Notes: generated by a model not told the origin, from the letters alone. DNA of 64,000 nt from Alkalihalobacterium alkalinitrilicum (GCF_002019605.1 NZ_KV917368.1:4943070-5007069), one strand, 5' to 3'; positions 18,785 to 27,287 are shown, counted from the stretch's first letter. Translations and numbers: made by a program.

Positions 18785-18930
18785 TGAATAGCAATAAAGG
18801 GTTATAGGTTCATCTAATTACGTTAACGAGTGGCAAACCGTTGAAAAAAAGCAATAAGGAAAAATGATTGACCTAAACAAAGTTATATGCCGTTACCCGC
18901 CTTTAGGTTTACCCATATAGATAAAGAAAA

Positions 18931-19638
18931 GTGGGGATGGTGAATAAATTGAATAATAACAAATATAGATCTTCTAAAGTACCAAGTATTAAGAAGCCCG
19001 TTTTATATCGGAAAAATTCTACTGATTATGAAACATTAAAATATATTTTTTATGATAGGATGTTTAGCTTGGACGAGTTCGATCTTGAACCGAAATGGAT
19101 TATAGATGGGGGAGCCTATGTTGGTTATACTAGTGTTTATTTTGCAAATGAATTTCCTAATGCACAGATTATTGCAGTCGAACCAGATGGACCAAATTTT
19201 CAGTTGCTAAAAAAGAATGTAAAGCCATATCAAAACGTGATCTTGGAGCAGTCAGGTCTTTGGAATAAGGACACTTATTTGCAAGTTAAAGATGTTGGAT
19301 TAGGAGAGTGGGGGATGGTGGTGGAGGAACTAAATAAGCAGGAACCTGGAGCAATTAAGGCTACAACCATTACCTCATTAATCAACAAATACAAAATAAA
19401 TACAATAGATATATTAAAGTTGAACATTGAAGGAGCAGAAAAAGAATTGTTTTCTGCGGGTTATGAAGATTGGCTTAATAAAGTTAAAATCCTTATTATT
19501 GAACTTCACGACCGAATCAAACCTGGATGCAGCGATGCCTTATTTAAGGCTCTTGAGCCATACAACTTCGGTTCTTATAAAAAAGGTTGGAATAATATAT
19601 TATATAATAAAAACTTTCTAGATCATACAGTGACTTAA
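18931..19638 (+). CDS. FkbM-family methyltransferase
   Basis: The 235-residue protein has the FkbM SAM-binding signature IIDGGAYVGYTSVYFA near residue 50, the acidic loop AVEPDGPNFQ and the later DILKLNIEGAEKELF. FkbM enzymes O-methylate sugars and polyketides; here, among glycan genes, a sugar or glycopeptide is the likely acceptor. The start is uncertain: GTG at 18931 or ATG at 18937. It is the first gene after the intron and is convergent with the next methyltransferase gene. Confidence 0.8.
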   Translation: MGMVNKLNNNKYRSSKVPSIKKPVLYRKNSTDYETLKYIFYDRMFSLDEFDLEPKWIIDGGAYVGYTSVYFANEFPNAQIIAVEPDGPNFQLLKKNVKPYQNVILEQSGLWNKDTYLQVKDVGLGEWGMVVEELNKQEPGAIKATTITSLINKYKINTIDILKLNIEGAEKELFSAGYEDWLNKVKILIIELHDRIKPGCSDALFKALEPYNFGSYKKGWNNILYNKNFLDHTVT

Positions 19639-19694
19639 TTTGTTTACTAACCATTGTTAAATGCAAAGAATGAATAACTATATTTTAAATAATA

Positions 19695-19724
19695 GAGCAA
19701 TAGGTATGGATTTACCTATTGCTC
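19695..19724. terminator. Hairpin between convergent methyltransferase genes
   Basis: A perfect 12-bp stem (19695-19706 with 19713-19724) with a 6-base loop lies between the two stop codons. T-tracts are weak on both sides, so termination strength is uncertain. Confidence 0.6.
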
Positions 19725-19747
19725 AAAATCTTTGTTACAGATTAAAT

Positions 19748-20374
19748 TTATATAGCAGCCTTTTGAACAAATGCAGTTATAACAACCTGATAATTACGAT
19801 CATGAACATTTAGTACTTTCTTCGGAATTTCGTGTAGTGCAAGGCCGTCGAGGAAAGCTTTTGCGACAGCGACATTACCGTGGGAATTTACTTTGATTTC
19901 GTTTCGGCTGTCAACTTCAGCGAGTAATTTTTTTAAGGAAAGATCAGTAAATCTCCAATAATCTCCATAAGTATCATTGCCACAATATTGGCTGATACCC
20001 GTAGTTGTTAGAAGCAACACCCCACCTGGTTTAAGTGCGTTCAATGTATTTTCAATTACAGCCCTAATATCATAAATGACATGAAGTACTTGGGTGAGTA
20101 TAATGCAGTCAAAAGTGGAAGCAGGGATGTTCTTTCCAGTTGCTAGATCTCCAACAATGGTTGAATATTTGGTTTTATTAATGTCGAGCACGTCGCTTTT
20201 TTTAACAGCTGTACCGTATTTACGTGTATATGCATTTTCACCGATTTCAAGGACATGCCCATGAATGGCGGATTTATGCTGGTTTAAGAAGTTTTCAATG
20301 TAATATCGGTCGATAGGTTTACCACGGTCAAATCCAAACACCTTACTAACAGGTGTTGTAGAAAATTTCTTCAT
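19748..20374 (-). CDS. Class I SAM-dependent methyltransferase
   Basis: The 208-residue protein contains GHVLEIGENAYTRKYG (motif I of a Rossmann methyltransferase), FDCIILTQVLHVI (motif IV) and LNALKPGGVLLLTT (post-I/VI region), the methyltransferase type 11 pattern. Acceptor unknown. GGGAG precedes the ATG. It follows the GT2 gene on the reverse strand with a 64-base gap and shares its sigma-K-like promoter, so a role in modifying a spore glycan is inferred. Confidence 0.8.
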   Translation of the reverse strand: MKKFSTTPVSKVFGFDRGKPIDRYYIENFLNQHKSAIHGHVLEIGENAYTRKYGTAVKKSDVLDINKTKYSTIVGDLATGKNIPASTFDCIILTQVLHVIYDIRAVIENTLNALKPGGVLLLTTTGISQYCGNDTYGDYWRFTDLSLKKLLAEVDSRNEIKVNSHGNVAVAKAFLDGLALHEIPKKVLNVHDRNYQVVITAFVQKAAI

Positions 20375-20438
20375 TTTTATTCTCCCTTATAAGAATTATT
20401 GTTCTTCCAATTTACGATAGTAGTATTTTCACAACGCC

Positions 20439-21242
20439 TCATTTTTTTAGATTTTTTCTTTTGGGAATTAATTTTTCCACAAATATCCATCCGCCCATTT
20501 TCTTATAAACAGGTTTATAATGATCGCCCCACCGTTTTAATGAATCTTTTACAAGCCATTCTTTCATTTCATTCATCAGATCCTTATTGCCGCTCATATT
20601 GTTAGTATGACGGCGGTAATTATATAACAGTTCATTAATCCAATGAAATTTAAAGTGTTCTATCAGTCGGTGATCCATCCTTTGATCTTCCAAATACCTG
20701 CCTTCATACGGATCGTCCGTAGGCCATCCCCCGACAAATCTTAATGCTGATGTTCGATATAATCTAGGATAGGGTACAATATTCGCTAAAATAAACTCGT
20801 ATTTTTCATCAAAACCACGACCAAACCTTCGAATCTCTTCTTTTACAATCTTTCCATTTTTATCTTCATGAATAATTTTTTTATTTCCAAAAATAAGGGC
20901 AACATCATCAGGGATTTTTTCAGCTTCTTTTGCAAGTATTTCTAATGTATTTGGAAATAGCCAATCATCACTATCAAGCATGAGAATAAATGGGGTATCA
21001 ACATGTTTTAATCCGACATTTTGAGTCTTCGACTGTCCCATATTCATTCGATTTTGTAAAACTTGTACACGGGGATCTTTTGTGTAATCTTTGATGGTAG
21101 AAAGACTATTGTCCGTTGAGGCATCATCTACAATGATCAGCTTCCAATGCTTGTAAATCTGTTCAAAAACACTTTTTACTGCTTTTCTAAGGTAGCGCCC
21201 AGGATTGTAAGATGGAATTAAAACGGTAATTTCAACTTTCAA
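20439..21242 (-). CDS. Glycosyltransferase family 2
   Basis: The 267-residue protein is a GT-A enzyme: TVLIPSYNPGRYLRKAV at the N-terminus, VDDASTDNSL and the metal-binding LMLDSDDWLFPN (DSD). It should transfer a sugar from a nucleotide sugar to a growing glycan on the cytoplasmic side. The start is TTG at 21242 with AAAGGG upstream. It heads a two-gene reverse operon with the methyltransferase, behind an exact sigma-K promoter match. Confidence 0.87.
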   Translation of the reverse strand: MKVEITVLIPSYNPGRYLRKAVKSVFEQIYKHWKLIIVDDASTDNSLSTIKDYTKDPRVQVLQNRMNMGQSKTQNVGLKHVDTPFILMLDSDDWLFPNTLEILAKEAEKIPDDVALIFGNKKIIHEDKNGKIVKEEIRRFGRGFDEKYEFILANIVPYPRLYRTSALRFVGGWPTDDPYEGRYLEDQRMDHRLIEHFKFHWINELLYNYRRHTNNMSGNKDLMNEMKEWLVKDSLKRWGDHYKPVYKKMGGWIFVEKLIPKRKNLKK

Positions 21243-21321
21243 TCTGTTTCACACCCTTTCTTTTCTACTAGAGTTTATAGCTACAATAATTCAATTACCC
21301 ACCTTTATTTATCGACTTTAT

Positions 21322-21349
21322 TATTTTATGATGCAAAACAGAAAAAAGT
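21322..21349 (-). promoter_or_regulatory. Sigma-K-type promoter for the GT2/methyltransferase operon
   Basis: Read on the reverse strand the sequence is AC (21349-21348), 17 bases, then CATAAAATA (21330-21322). This matches the sigma-K consensus AC-N16/17-CATANNNTA at every fixed position. It lies about 80 bases before the TTG start of the GT2 gene. Sigma-K is the late mother-cell sigma factor, which fits coat glycan genes. Confidence 0.6.
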
Positions 21350-21489
21350 ATGTGCTTTTTCCTTATAGTTCTTAAGATAAAAAGTCTTACATATTTCATT
21401 AATTAAATAAATTTGGTACATACACCTATCCCATCAATGTATATAGGTGAATAGTGTATTATTAATACATTATAGATAGGGATGGTTCT

Positions 21490-22173
21490 ATGTTAGAATT
21501 AGGACAAGAGAGGATATTAATTATTGCACCTCATGCCGACGATGAAGTACTTGGTTGTGGTGGTTTAATAGAAAAAGCATGCAAGCATGGAAATGTAGTT
21601 AAGGTTGTCATTGGAGCAGTGGGAGATACTGAATTTCGTCATAATGCTAAAAAAATAACCGCGACAACCCGTATAAAGGAATTAACGGATGCATTACATT
21701 ATCTCGGGTGTGATGATTTTGAAGTAATGTATGATGATAAAGAAGCATTATTAGATACGGTTCCCCAAAAGGAGATTATTTCTTTTCTAGATCAATATAT
21801 TAAAGATTTATGTCCAACGATGGTTTTTATACCTTATCCTAGTTTTCATCAAGATCATCGGTCTTTATTTCACGCATGTATGGCTGCGTTACGGCCATAC
21901 CCAAAACATGAGTATAAGCTGATTGCCATGTATGAGTATCCATTTATTGTTTGGCAATTTCCGAAAATTGGAGATCTAGGTGAGTTATATTTAGACATAA
22001 GTAAAACGGTGAATAAAAAGATTGAGGCTCTATTAAAACACAAATCCCAAATTCGAGAAGAAGATCATTTAATCTCACCAGAAAGAACGAAAGAGTGGGC
22101 AAGAAAACGTGGGCTAGAAATTGGTGTCGATTATGCGGAAAAATATTATATTCTCCAGGCTAGGTTACTTTAA
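21490..22173 (+). CDS. PIG-L family N-acetylglucosamine deacetylase
   Basis: The 227-residue protein has the zinc-binding PIG-L motif IAPHADDEVLGCGG near residue 13 (with the AHDD-type catalytic aspartate) and the later histidine in YPSFHQDHRS near residue 115. The family removes acetyl from N-acetylglucosaminyl groups of lipids, bacillithiol precursors or polysaccharides. The context of spore glycan genes suggests a sugar substrate, but a BshB-like role cannot be excluded. It is divergent from the GT2 operon. Confidence 0.85.
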   Translation: MLELGQERILIIAPHADDEVLGCGGLIEKACKHGNVVKVVIGAVGDTEFRHNAKKITATTRIKELTDALHYLGCDDFEVMYDDKEALLDTVPQKEIISFLDQYIKDLCPTMVFIPYPSFHQDHRSLFHACMAALRPYPKHEYKLIAMYEYPFIVWQFPKIGDLGELYLDISKTVNKKIEALLKHKSQIREEDHLISPERTKEWARKRGLEIGVDYAEKYYILQARLL

Positions 22174-22325
22174 TAGAGTTTTCTAGTCTTTTTCTCTTTT
22201 TTATTGAAAATATTATTTTTAATGTACATATTTTTAAACATATAGGCTGTAGATTAAGATCTTTTAGAAACGTTAGTTTATCCCTGTAAAAGAATTGACA
22301 TTGCAAAATGTATCAACAGGTTTCG

Positions 22326-22368
22326 AAAGAAAAAATCGGCATTCTCCAATTAGAAGAAGCCGATTTAT
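22326..22368 (-). terminator. Terminator of the coat-like gene
   Basis: A stem with outer arms AAATCGGC and GCCGATTT (22333-22366) and further inner pairing is followed by a T run on the reverse strand, just beyond the stop codon of the coat-like gene. Confidence 0.8.
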
Positions 22369-22372
22369 AAAT

Positions 22373-22846
22373 CTATCGTTGTTGTCCTCCCCCGAATGCC
22401 GTTCCAAACAACCATGGCCAAAAGCCCCCGCCATGTCCATGTCCAGGTTGCCAAGGGGAAGGCTGCCACGGTTGCCACGGTGAAGGTGGTCCTGGTTGCC
22501 ATGGCTGCCAAGGAGATGGCGGAGATGGTTGCCATGGTGGTGAAGGTTGGTGATGCTGTGGACGAGGTGGTGTTGGCCCAAAGTAAGGACTAATCCCGAC
22601 CATGTCACTGTAGTGAACTTGGATGTATTGTTGCCGATATCGTGGTGCTTGATAGATAAACATAGAGACCATACCCGTCCTTGGGTTGTAATCGAGGACG
22701 TAAGCAACGACTTGCCCATAGTTAGGTATAGATGTAGTAATCCATTGGTTGACATAACGTTCAATTACGGTTGGAGGGATATATTGTACAGAAGGCTGTT
22801 GACGGTAATGATCATATAAGTTTTCATAATTTTGATAGTCATACAT
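22373..22846 (-). CDS. Trp/Pro/Gln-rich coat-like protein
   Basis: The 157-residue protein has a Tyr/Gln-rich N-terminal domain (1-95) beginning MYDYQNYENLYDHYRQQPSV, followed by a low-complexity tail made of PSPWQPWQPGPP-type repeats and a Gly/His-rich end HGHGGGFWPW. Such composition is typical of structural coat proteins that are cross-linked or glycosylated, but no family is recognised. AAAGGAGA lies before the ATG. An exact sigma-K promoter match 30 bases upstream supports late mother-cell expression, and the position downstream of fabI corresponds to the coat gene region (cotO-cotZYX) of B. subtilis. Confidence 0.75.
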   Translation of the reverse strand: MYDYQNYENLYDHYRQQPSVQYIPPTVIERYVNQWITTSIPNYGQVVAYVLDYNPRTGMVSMFIYQAPRYRQQYIQVHYSDMVGISPYFGPTPPRPQHHQPSPPWQPSPPSPWQPWQPGPPSPWQPWQPSPWQPGHGHGGGFWPWLFGTAFGGGQQR

Positions 22847-22875
22847 ATTGATAACATCTCCTTTCTTTACGTTAC

Positions 22876-22902
22876 TAGGCTATGGCAGAGACAGAAAAGT
22901 GT
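22876..22902 (-). promoter_or_regulatory. Sigma-K-type promoter for the coat-like gene
   Basis: On the reverse strand, AC (22902-22901), 16 bases and CATAGCCTA (22884-22876) match AC-N16-CATANNNTA exactly. Transcription would begin about 20-25 bases before the start codon, just upstream of the ribosome site. Confidence 0.65.
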
Positions 22903-22993
22903 GCATATGACTAGTAAGTTTAATTGGTGAATCGTATGGTAAATTACAGTTTTAAGATGAAAGCCCCCAAAAAAAAACGTAAAGTAATTAGGC

Positions 22994-23020
22994 ACATATT
23001 TCAGTTTTAGACATATTTTG
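22994..23020 (+). promoter_or_regulatory. Sigma-K-like promoter for the DUF1360 gene
   Basis: AC at 22994-22995, 16 bases, then CATATTTTG at 23012-23020. One fixed base differs from CATANNNTA (final G instead of A). It lies 32 bases before the GTG start. Confidence 0.4.
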
Positions 23021-23051
23021 TTAGCAGATTGAAAAAGAGGATGGATGAAAA

Positions 23052-23408
23052 GTGATAAGTCCTTTCGAATTTATTTTGTTATTACTAGCTTCTTTTCGTT
23101 TAGCACATTTAGTAGTGTTTGACCAAATAATGGCACCATTAAGAAGGCCATTTCATGACATCATAACGGAAACATTGCCAGACGGAACAGTGGCAACTTA
23201 TCTTGAAGTGAGAGGGAGCGGCATTCGCAAATTTATTGGAGAATTAATCGCCTGTTATTGGTGTACTGGAATATGGACAGCTGCGGTTCTCTATTTTGGT
23301 TTTATTTATTTTCCGTTCATCTTTTTCCCAATCGTTATGATTTTGGCGATCGCAGGATGTGGTTCTATCATTGAAGCGATTGTTCAAAGAGTTATTCAAT
23401 CATCTTAA
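23052..23408 (+). CDS. DUF1360 membrane protein (YjcA-like)
   Basis: The 118-residue protein has hydrophobic segments at about 3-15, 60-85 and 85-105 and the DUF1360 pattern FRLAHLVVFDQI and IACYWCTGIWTA with a Cys-Trp-Cys motif. DUF1360 proteins are found in spore formers; B. subtilis YjcA, downstream of the coat gene cluster after fabI, is one. The molecular function is unknown. The start is GTG with GAGGATGG upstream. Confidence 0.8.
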   Translation: MISPFEFILLLLASFRLAHLVVFDQIMAPLRRPFHDIITETLPDGTVATYLEVRGSGIRKFIGELIACYWCTGIWTAAVLYFGFIYFPFIFFPIVMILAIAGCGSIIEAIVQRVIQSS

Positions 23409-23473
23409 TACAATTGTTTAGTAATTTACCTCATCATTTTGAATCATGTCAGTGTTCATGGAGGGAATATAAA

Positions 23474-24466
23474 GTGAGAAAGGAAATATTAGTAACTGGT
23501 GGTGCAGGTTTTATAGGGGTTAATTTAATAGAGTATCTTCTAAACGAAACATACTACCACATCACAAATATGGACTCTCTCACACATTCAACTAATGAAG
23601 AGACTCTTACAACATTTTTAAGGTCACCTAACTATCGATTTTTTCAAGTTAATATATGTAATCCAATAAAACTAAATGAGGTCTTTGATCGTCAATATGA
23701 TGTTGTTATACATTTAGCTGCGAAGACTGACGGAATTGAAACACTAAAGTCATCAATTGATTTTTTTGATGTTAACGTGATCGGTACAATGAATATACTA
23801 GAAAAGGTAAGACGTGGTTTTGCAAAAAAATTTATATATGTATCAACTGGGAAAGTATATGGAGCTCTAGGTGAAAAAGATCGACCATATACAGAAGATG
23901 CGTTCTTAAATCCGAGTAATGTTTATGCAGAAAGTAAAGCGAGTGGCGAAATGGTTGTTCGGGCCTACATGAAAACATATGGATTGCCAGCTATTATTAC
24001 ACGCTGCAGTAATAATTATGGTCCGTACCAACCACAGGAAAAATTAATACCGACAGTAATTTTAAATGCACTCGAAGATAAGGAAATTTCGATTTATGGA
24101 GATGGACATCATATTCGTGACTGGATATTTGTTAAGGATCATTGTAAGGCGCTTCTAAAAATTGTCGAACATGGGAAGTTAGGGGAGATTTACAACATTG
24201 GCGGTGGCCGTGAGCGATCGACGATGGATGTTGTTAAACTTATTCTCGACTATATGAATAAAGATCACGATTTGATGAAACATGTAGCAGATCGAGATGA
24301 TGGTGGTAGACGCTATGCACTGAATTGGGAAAAAATTCATTTCACACTTCAGTGGAAACCGCTAACTTCTTTTTATAGTGGCTTAGTTGAAACGATTGAA
24401 TGGTACGCTGAAAACAACTTCAAAAAAGTTGACAAAATAAGAAAAAGTTCAACTTCAATAAAGTAG
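23474..24466 (+). CDS. RmlB-like SDR lacking the dehydratase Asp-Glu pair
   Basis: The 330-residue protein is an extended [19 protein letters not shown] at the N-terminus and YAESKASGE (YxxxK) in the centre, and over the C-terminal half it closely follows the genuine RmlB at 44901 (shared [21 protein letters not shown]). Yet the RmlB catalytic STDEVYG is here STGKVYG, and AAESHVDRS is AAKTDGIET. It is therefore unlikely to be a dTDP-glucose 4,6-dehydratase; an epimerase, reductase or non-catalytic role is possible. GTG at 23474 follows GGAGGG with 8-base spacing. It precedes the CotS-like gene. Confidence 0.85.
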   Translation: MRKEILVTGGAGFIGVNLIEYLLNETYYHITNMDSLTHSTNEETLTTFLRSPNYRFFQVNICNPIKLNEVFDRQYDVVIHLAAKTDGIETLKSSIDFFDVNVIGTMNILEKVRRGFAKKFIYVSTGKVYGALGEKDRPYTEDAFLNPSNVYAESKASGEMVVRAYMKTYGLPAIITRCSNNYGPYQPQEKLIPTVILNALEDKEISIYGDGHHIRDWIFVKDHCKALLKIVEHGKLGEIYNIGGGRERSTMDVVKLILDYMNKDHDLMKHVADRDDGGRRYALNWEKIHFTLQWKPLTSFYSGLVETIEWYAENNFKKVDKIRKSSTSIK

Positions 24467-24484
24467 AGAGTTAATTAAGTGAAA

Positions 24485-24525
24485 GAACTCATTGTAATTA
24501 TTTTAAATTATGTGAGTTTTTTCGC
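24485..24525 (+). terminator. Terminator after the RmlB-like gene
   Basis: AACTCA and TGAGTT arms with an AT-rich inner stem and loop are followed by TTTTTTCGCTTTTTT. Confidence 0.75.
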
Positions 24526-24614
24526 TTTTTTGCTATTTGTGGGTAATTGTCCATTCCTAAAATTCGTGTAAAGAATACATTAGTTATTATATTAGACTAT
24601 AAGGAGGTAAAGTG

Positions 24615-25727
24615 ATGGAAAATGAGCAACTAATTACCCCCTGGGATTTAGAAGAAGCTGAACGCCAAGATAGTTTTTATGTTCCAGAATACATTGTTAA
24701 TATGGCTCATGAAGTGAATAAGCATTACGATATGCAGGTTAGTCATATGGAAGTCATTACAACAAAGGCTGATAAAGGCGGACTCATTTGGAAAATAGAA
24801 ACGGATAAAGGTCCGAGAAGTTTAAAATTATTGCACCGTAGACCGACTAGGAGTTTGTTTAGTCTCGGCGCACAAGAGTATTTAGTGAAGGAAAAAAATG
24901 CGAGAGTCCCGTCTATTATTCCAACGAAAGACGGAAAACTGTATGTAGAAATAGGTGGGAAGTTGTGGTTTGTCGCTGAATGGATTGAATCGCTCTTCCA
25001 AGTTACGAAAGATTTAGAAGGAGCTAAAGAACTTTGTTATGCAATTGGTGAATTTCATCGATTGTCTAAAGGCTACACACCACCACCAGGAGCTGAAAAT
25101 GCTTCAAGACTGTATCGTTGGCCGAAAACGTATAACAAGATTGTGAAAAAGATGACTTGGTTAAGAGATATTGCAACTGTATATAATGAAATGCCCGCAA
25201 GTTCGACCGTGTTATCTGTTATTGATATGTTTGAACAACAAGCAATTAAAGCGGTAGAACGGCTAGGGCAATCTGCTTATTATGAATTAGTCAAAAAAGG
25301 AAACAAAGAATGGGGACTTGTTCATCAAGATTACGGTTGGTCGAATGGCCAAAAAGGTGATGGAGGCATGTGGATCATTGACCTGGACGGCGTGGCGTAT
25401 GACTTGCCGATACGTGATCTACAAAAATTAATTACAGGAACGATGGATGACTTAGGTGGTTGGGATGTACATTGGATTAAAGAGATGATTTCCGCCTATC
25501 ATGAGGCAAATCCAGTAGACGACCAACTTTATGAAATACTAATGATTGACCTGTCACTACCAAATCTGTTTTATAAAAATGTAAAAGAAATGGTTTATGA
25601 ACCAACTGTATTCATGGATGAAGAACTTAAGAATTTAGTGCAAAGAATTGTAGATATCGATAAAACAAAATGGCCTGTACTCGATGAGTTAGCAGATAAC
25701 AGTTGGCTTGGAGGAAAAAGTAAGTGA
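24615..25727 (+). CDS. CotS/YutH-family spore coat protein (kinase-like fold)
   Basis: The 370-residue protein resembles the CotS family: KADKGGLIWKIETDKGPRSL near residue 55, HRRPTRSLFSLGAQEYLV, and an aminoglycoside-phosphotransferase-like core with LVHQDYGWSNGQ (catalytic loop with Asp and Asn) and WIIDLDGVAYDLPIRDL (metal-binding DLDG). CotS-type proteins are inner or middle coat components, some of which have spore-coat kinase activity. AGGAGG precedes the ATG at 24615. The stop overlaps the start of the following glycosyltransferase by 4 bases (GTGA), so the two are co-translated like cotS and cotSA. Confidence 0.88.
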   Translation: MENEQLITPWDLEEAERQDSFYVPEYIVNMAHEVNKHYDMQVSHMEVITTKADKGGLIWKIETDKGPRSLKLLHRRPTRSLFSLGAQEYLVKEKNARVPSIIPTKDGKLYVEIGGKLWFVAEWIESLFQVTKDLEGAKELCYAIGEFHRLSKGYTPPPGAENASRLYRWPKTYNKIVKKMTWLRDIATVYNEMPASSTVLSVIDMFEQQAIKAVERLGQSAYYELVKKGNKEWGLVHQDYGWSNGQKGDGGMWIIDLDGVAYDLPIRDLQKLITGTMDDLGGWDVHWIKEMISAYHEANPVDDQLYEILMIDLSLPNLFYKNVKEMVYEPTVFMDEELKNLVQRIVDIDKTKWPVLDELADNSWLGGKSK

Positions 25728-27202
25728 AAGTCTTAATAATCTGTACTGAAAAACTACCAGTTCCTCCTGTCCGTGGCGGGGCGATTCAAACGTATATTGC
25801 TGGTATTGCTCCTTTTTTAGGTCAAAAACATGAGATTACAATCATAGGAAGAAACGATCCATCTTTACCAGATCAAGAAACGAAAGAAGGCATTCAGTAC
25901 GTTCGAGTACCAGGCGGACTACTAGAAACGTATCGACAAGGCATTGTGGATTATTTAAACTCAAATTCTTCGTTTGATTTAATCCATATTTTTAATCGTC
26001 CACGACTTGTTACTTCGGTAAGAGAATGTGCACCGAGTGCTCGTATCTTCTTAAGTATGCATAATGATATGTTTAAACCTCAGAAAATTAATCCTGATGA
26101 AGGCCAGATAGCAATTCAAGAAGTAGAAAAAATTATTACGATTAGTGATTACATTGGGCAAGCGATTACAGAATGGTTTCCAGAAGCAGCTCCTAAATTA
26201 AAAACGATATATTCAGGCGTCGATTTAGACCGTTTCGTCCCTGTTTATTCTACAAAAGCGGAAAAAATTCGGAAAAAGATACGAAAAGAATACAATCTGG
26301 AAGGAAAAAAAGTCATCTTATTTGCAGGCCGTCTTTCAGCAAATAAAGGAGCCCATGTTCTCGTCCGGGCGATGAATAATCTAGCCAAAAACCATTCTCA
26401 TGTCGCTCTCGTCCTTATGGGAAGTAAATGGTTTAGTGATAATCGAGTAACTGATTATGTTTCCTATGTGAGGTCATTAGCAGAACGTTCACCAGTCCCA
26501 GTAATTACAACTGGATTTGTCTCACCTGATAAAATCCAAGACTGGTTCGCAGCAGCAGATATTTTCGTTTGCCCTTCACAATGGCAAGAACCGCTTGCAC
26601 GCGTTCATTATGAGGCGATGGCGTCAGGACTACCGATTGTGACGACAAATCGTGGGGGAAATCCTGAAGTGGTCGAAAGAAATAAAAACGGTTTTATTGT
26701 TGAAAAACCAGGTGATCCAAAGGAGTTTGCTGAACATTTATCAACCTTGCTCAATAATGCGCAGCTTTGTAAAGAAATGGGTCAATATGGTAGAAAGCTA
26801 GCTGAAGAAAAATATCACTGGGATCGAGTTGTTCATGACATTTTAGAAGTGTGGAATGAAATCGAGCAGAAGGTCAAAAATAACATCCCTATAAATGTAG
26901 AAGCAACAGAAGAACAAGTAACGGTAGAGGAAGTCGAAGAACAAGATGTACTAGTTACTGAGATAGAAATCGCTGCAGAAAGTGATACTGAGATTGAAGA
27001 AATTATGGAAGAAACAGAAGAACTAGAAGAAGTTGAAAAGGTAGAGGAAGACGAAGAAGAAGTGGAAGAAGTTGAAAAGGTAGAGGAAGACGAAGAAGAA
27101 GTGGAAGAAATCGATGAAGCGGAAGAAAAGCGCAATAGAGGCATCTTTGTCTGCTATTATAATCCACCAGCACCACCGTGGATTAATACGAGAGCTGGTT
27201 AA
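25724..27202 (+). CDS. CotSA-like GT4 glycosyltransferase with Glu-rich tail
   Basis: The first 390 residues form a GT-B glycosyltransferase family 4: EKLPVPPVRGGAIQTYIAG at the N-terminus, LFAGRLSANKGAHVLVRAM, and PSQWQEPLARVHYEAMASGL with the E-x7-E donor site. It resembles CotSA and YtcC spore-coat transferases. A tail of about 100 residues follows, extremely rich in Glu and Val, with a 13-residue unit EVEKVEEDEEEVE present twice, ending NPPAPPWINTRAG. The start is GTG overlapping the CotS-like stop. The acidic tail is unusual for the family and could bind cations or coat proteins. Confidence 0.88.
   Translation: MKVLIICTEKLPVPPVRGGAIQTYIAGIAPFLGQKHEITIIGRNDPSLPDQETKEGIQYVRVPGGLLETYRQGIVDYLNSNSSFDLIHIFNRPRLVTSVRECAPSARIFLSMHNDMFKPQKINPDEGQIAIQEVEKIITISDYIGQAITEWFPEAAPKLKTIYSGVDLDRFVPVYSTKAEKIRKKIRKEYNLEGKKVILFAGRLSANKGAHVLVRAMNNLAKNHSHVALVLMGSKWFSDNRVTDYVSYVRSLAERSPVPVITTGFVSPDKIQDWFAAADIFVCPSQWQEPLARVHYEAMASGLPIVTTNRGGNPEVVERNKNGFIVEKPGDPKEFAEHLSTLLNNAQLCKEMGQYGRKLAEEKYHWDRVVHDILEVWNEIEQKVKNNIPINVEATEEQVTVEEVEEQDVLVTEIEIAAESDTEIEEIMEETEELEEVEKVEEDEEEVEEVEKVEEDEEEVEEIDEAEEKRNRGIFVCYYNPPAPPWINTRAG
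27026..27103 (+). repeat. 39-bp in-frame tandem repeat, two copies
   Basis: Two identical 39-base units (27026-27064 and 27065-27103) encode the acidic 13-residue repeat in the tail of the CotSA-like protein. The identity at DNA level suggests a recent duplication. Confidence 0.85.
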
Positions 27203-27218
27203 TGGAAACAAGAGTGAA

Positions 27219-27250
27219 AAGGTTTGGGGAAATATCCCAAACCTTTTTTG
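27219..27250 (+). terminator. Terminator after the CotS/CotSA operon
   Basis: GGTTTGGG and CCCAAACC arms (27221-27228, 27236-27243) followed by TTTTTT. Confidence 0.88.
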
Positions 27251-27287
27251 TGATAATATATAGCTCAACTTAGGGTTATATCCCTCA

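Noticed and set aside
18785-18930. Cyclic-di-GMP-I riboswitch
   Set aside because: GTGGCAAACC resembles part of the motif, but the conserved GACGCAAAGC stretch and receptor helix cannot be found.
22273-22819. Long frames in other registers over the coat-like gene
   Set aside because: They arise from the repetitive GC-richer tail; only the reverse frame 22373-22846 has a ribosome site, a promoter and a terminator.
26833-27144. Serine-rich reverse-strand protein
   Set aside because: It is the mirror of the Glu-rich repeat in the CotSA-like gene, with no ribosome site.
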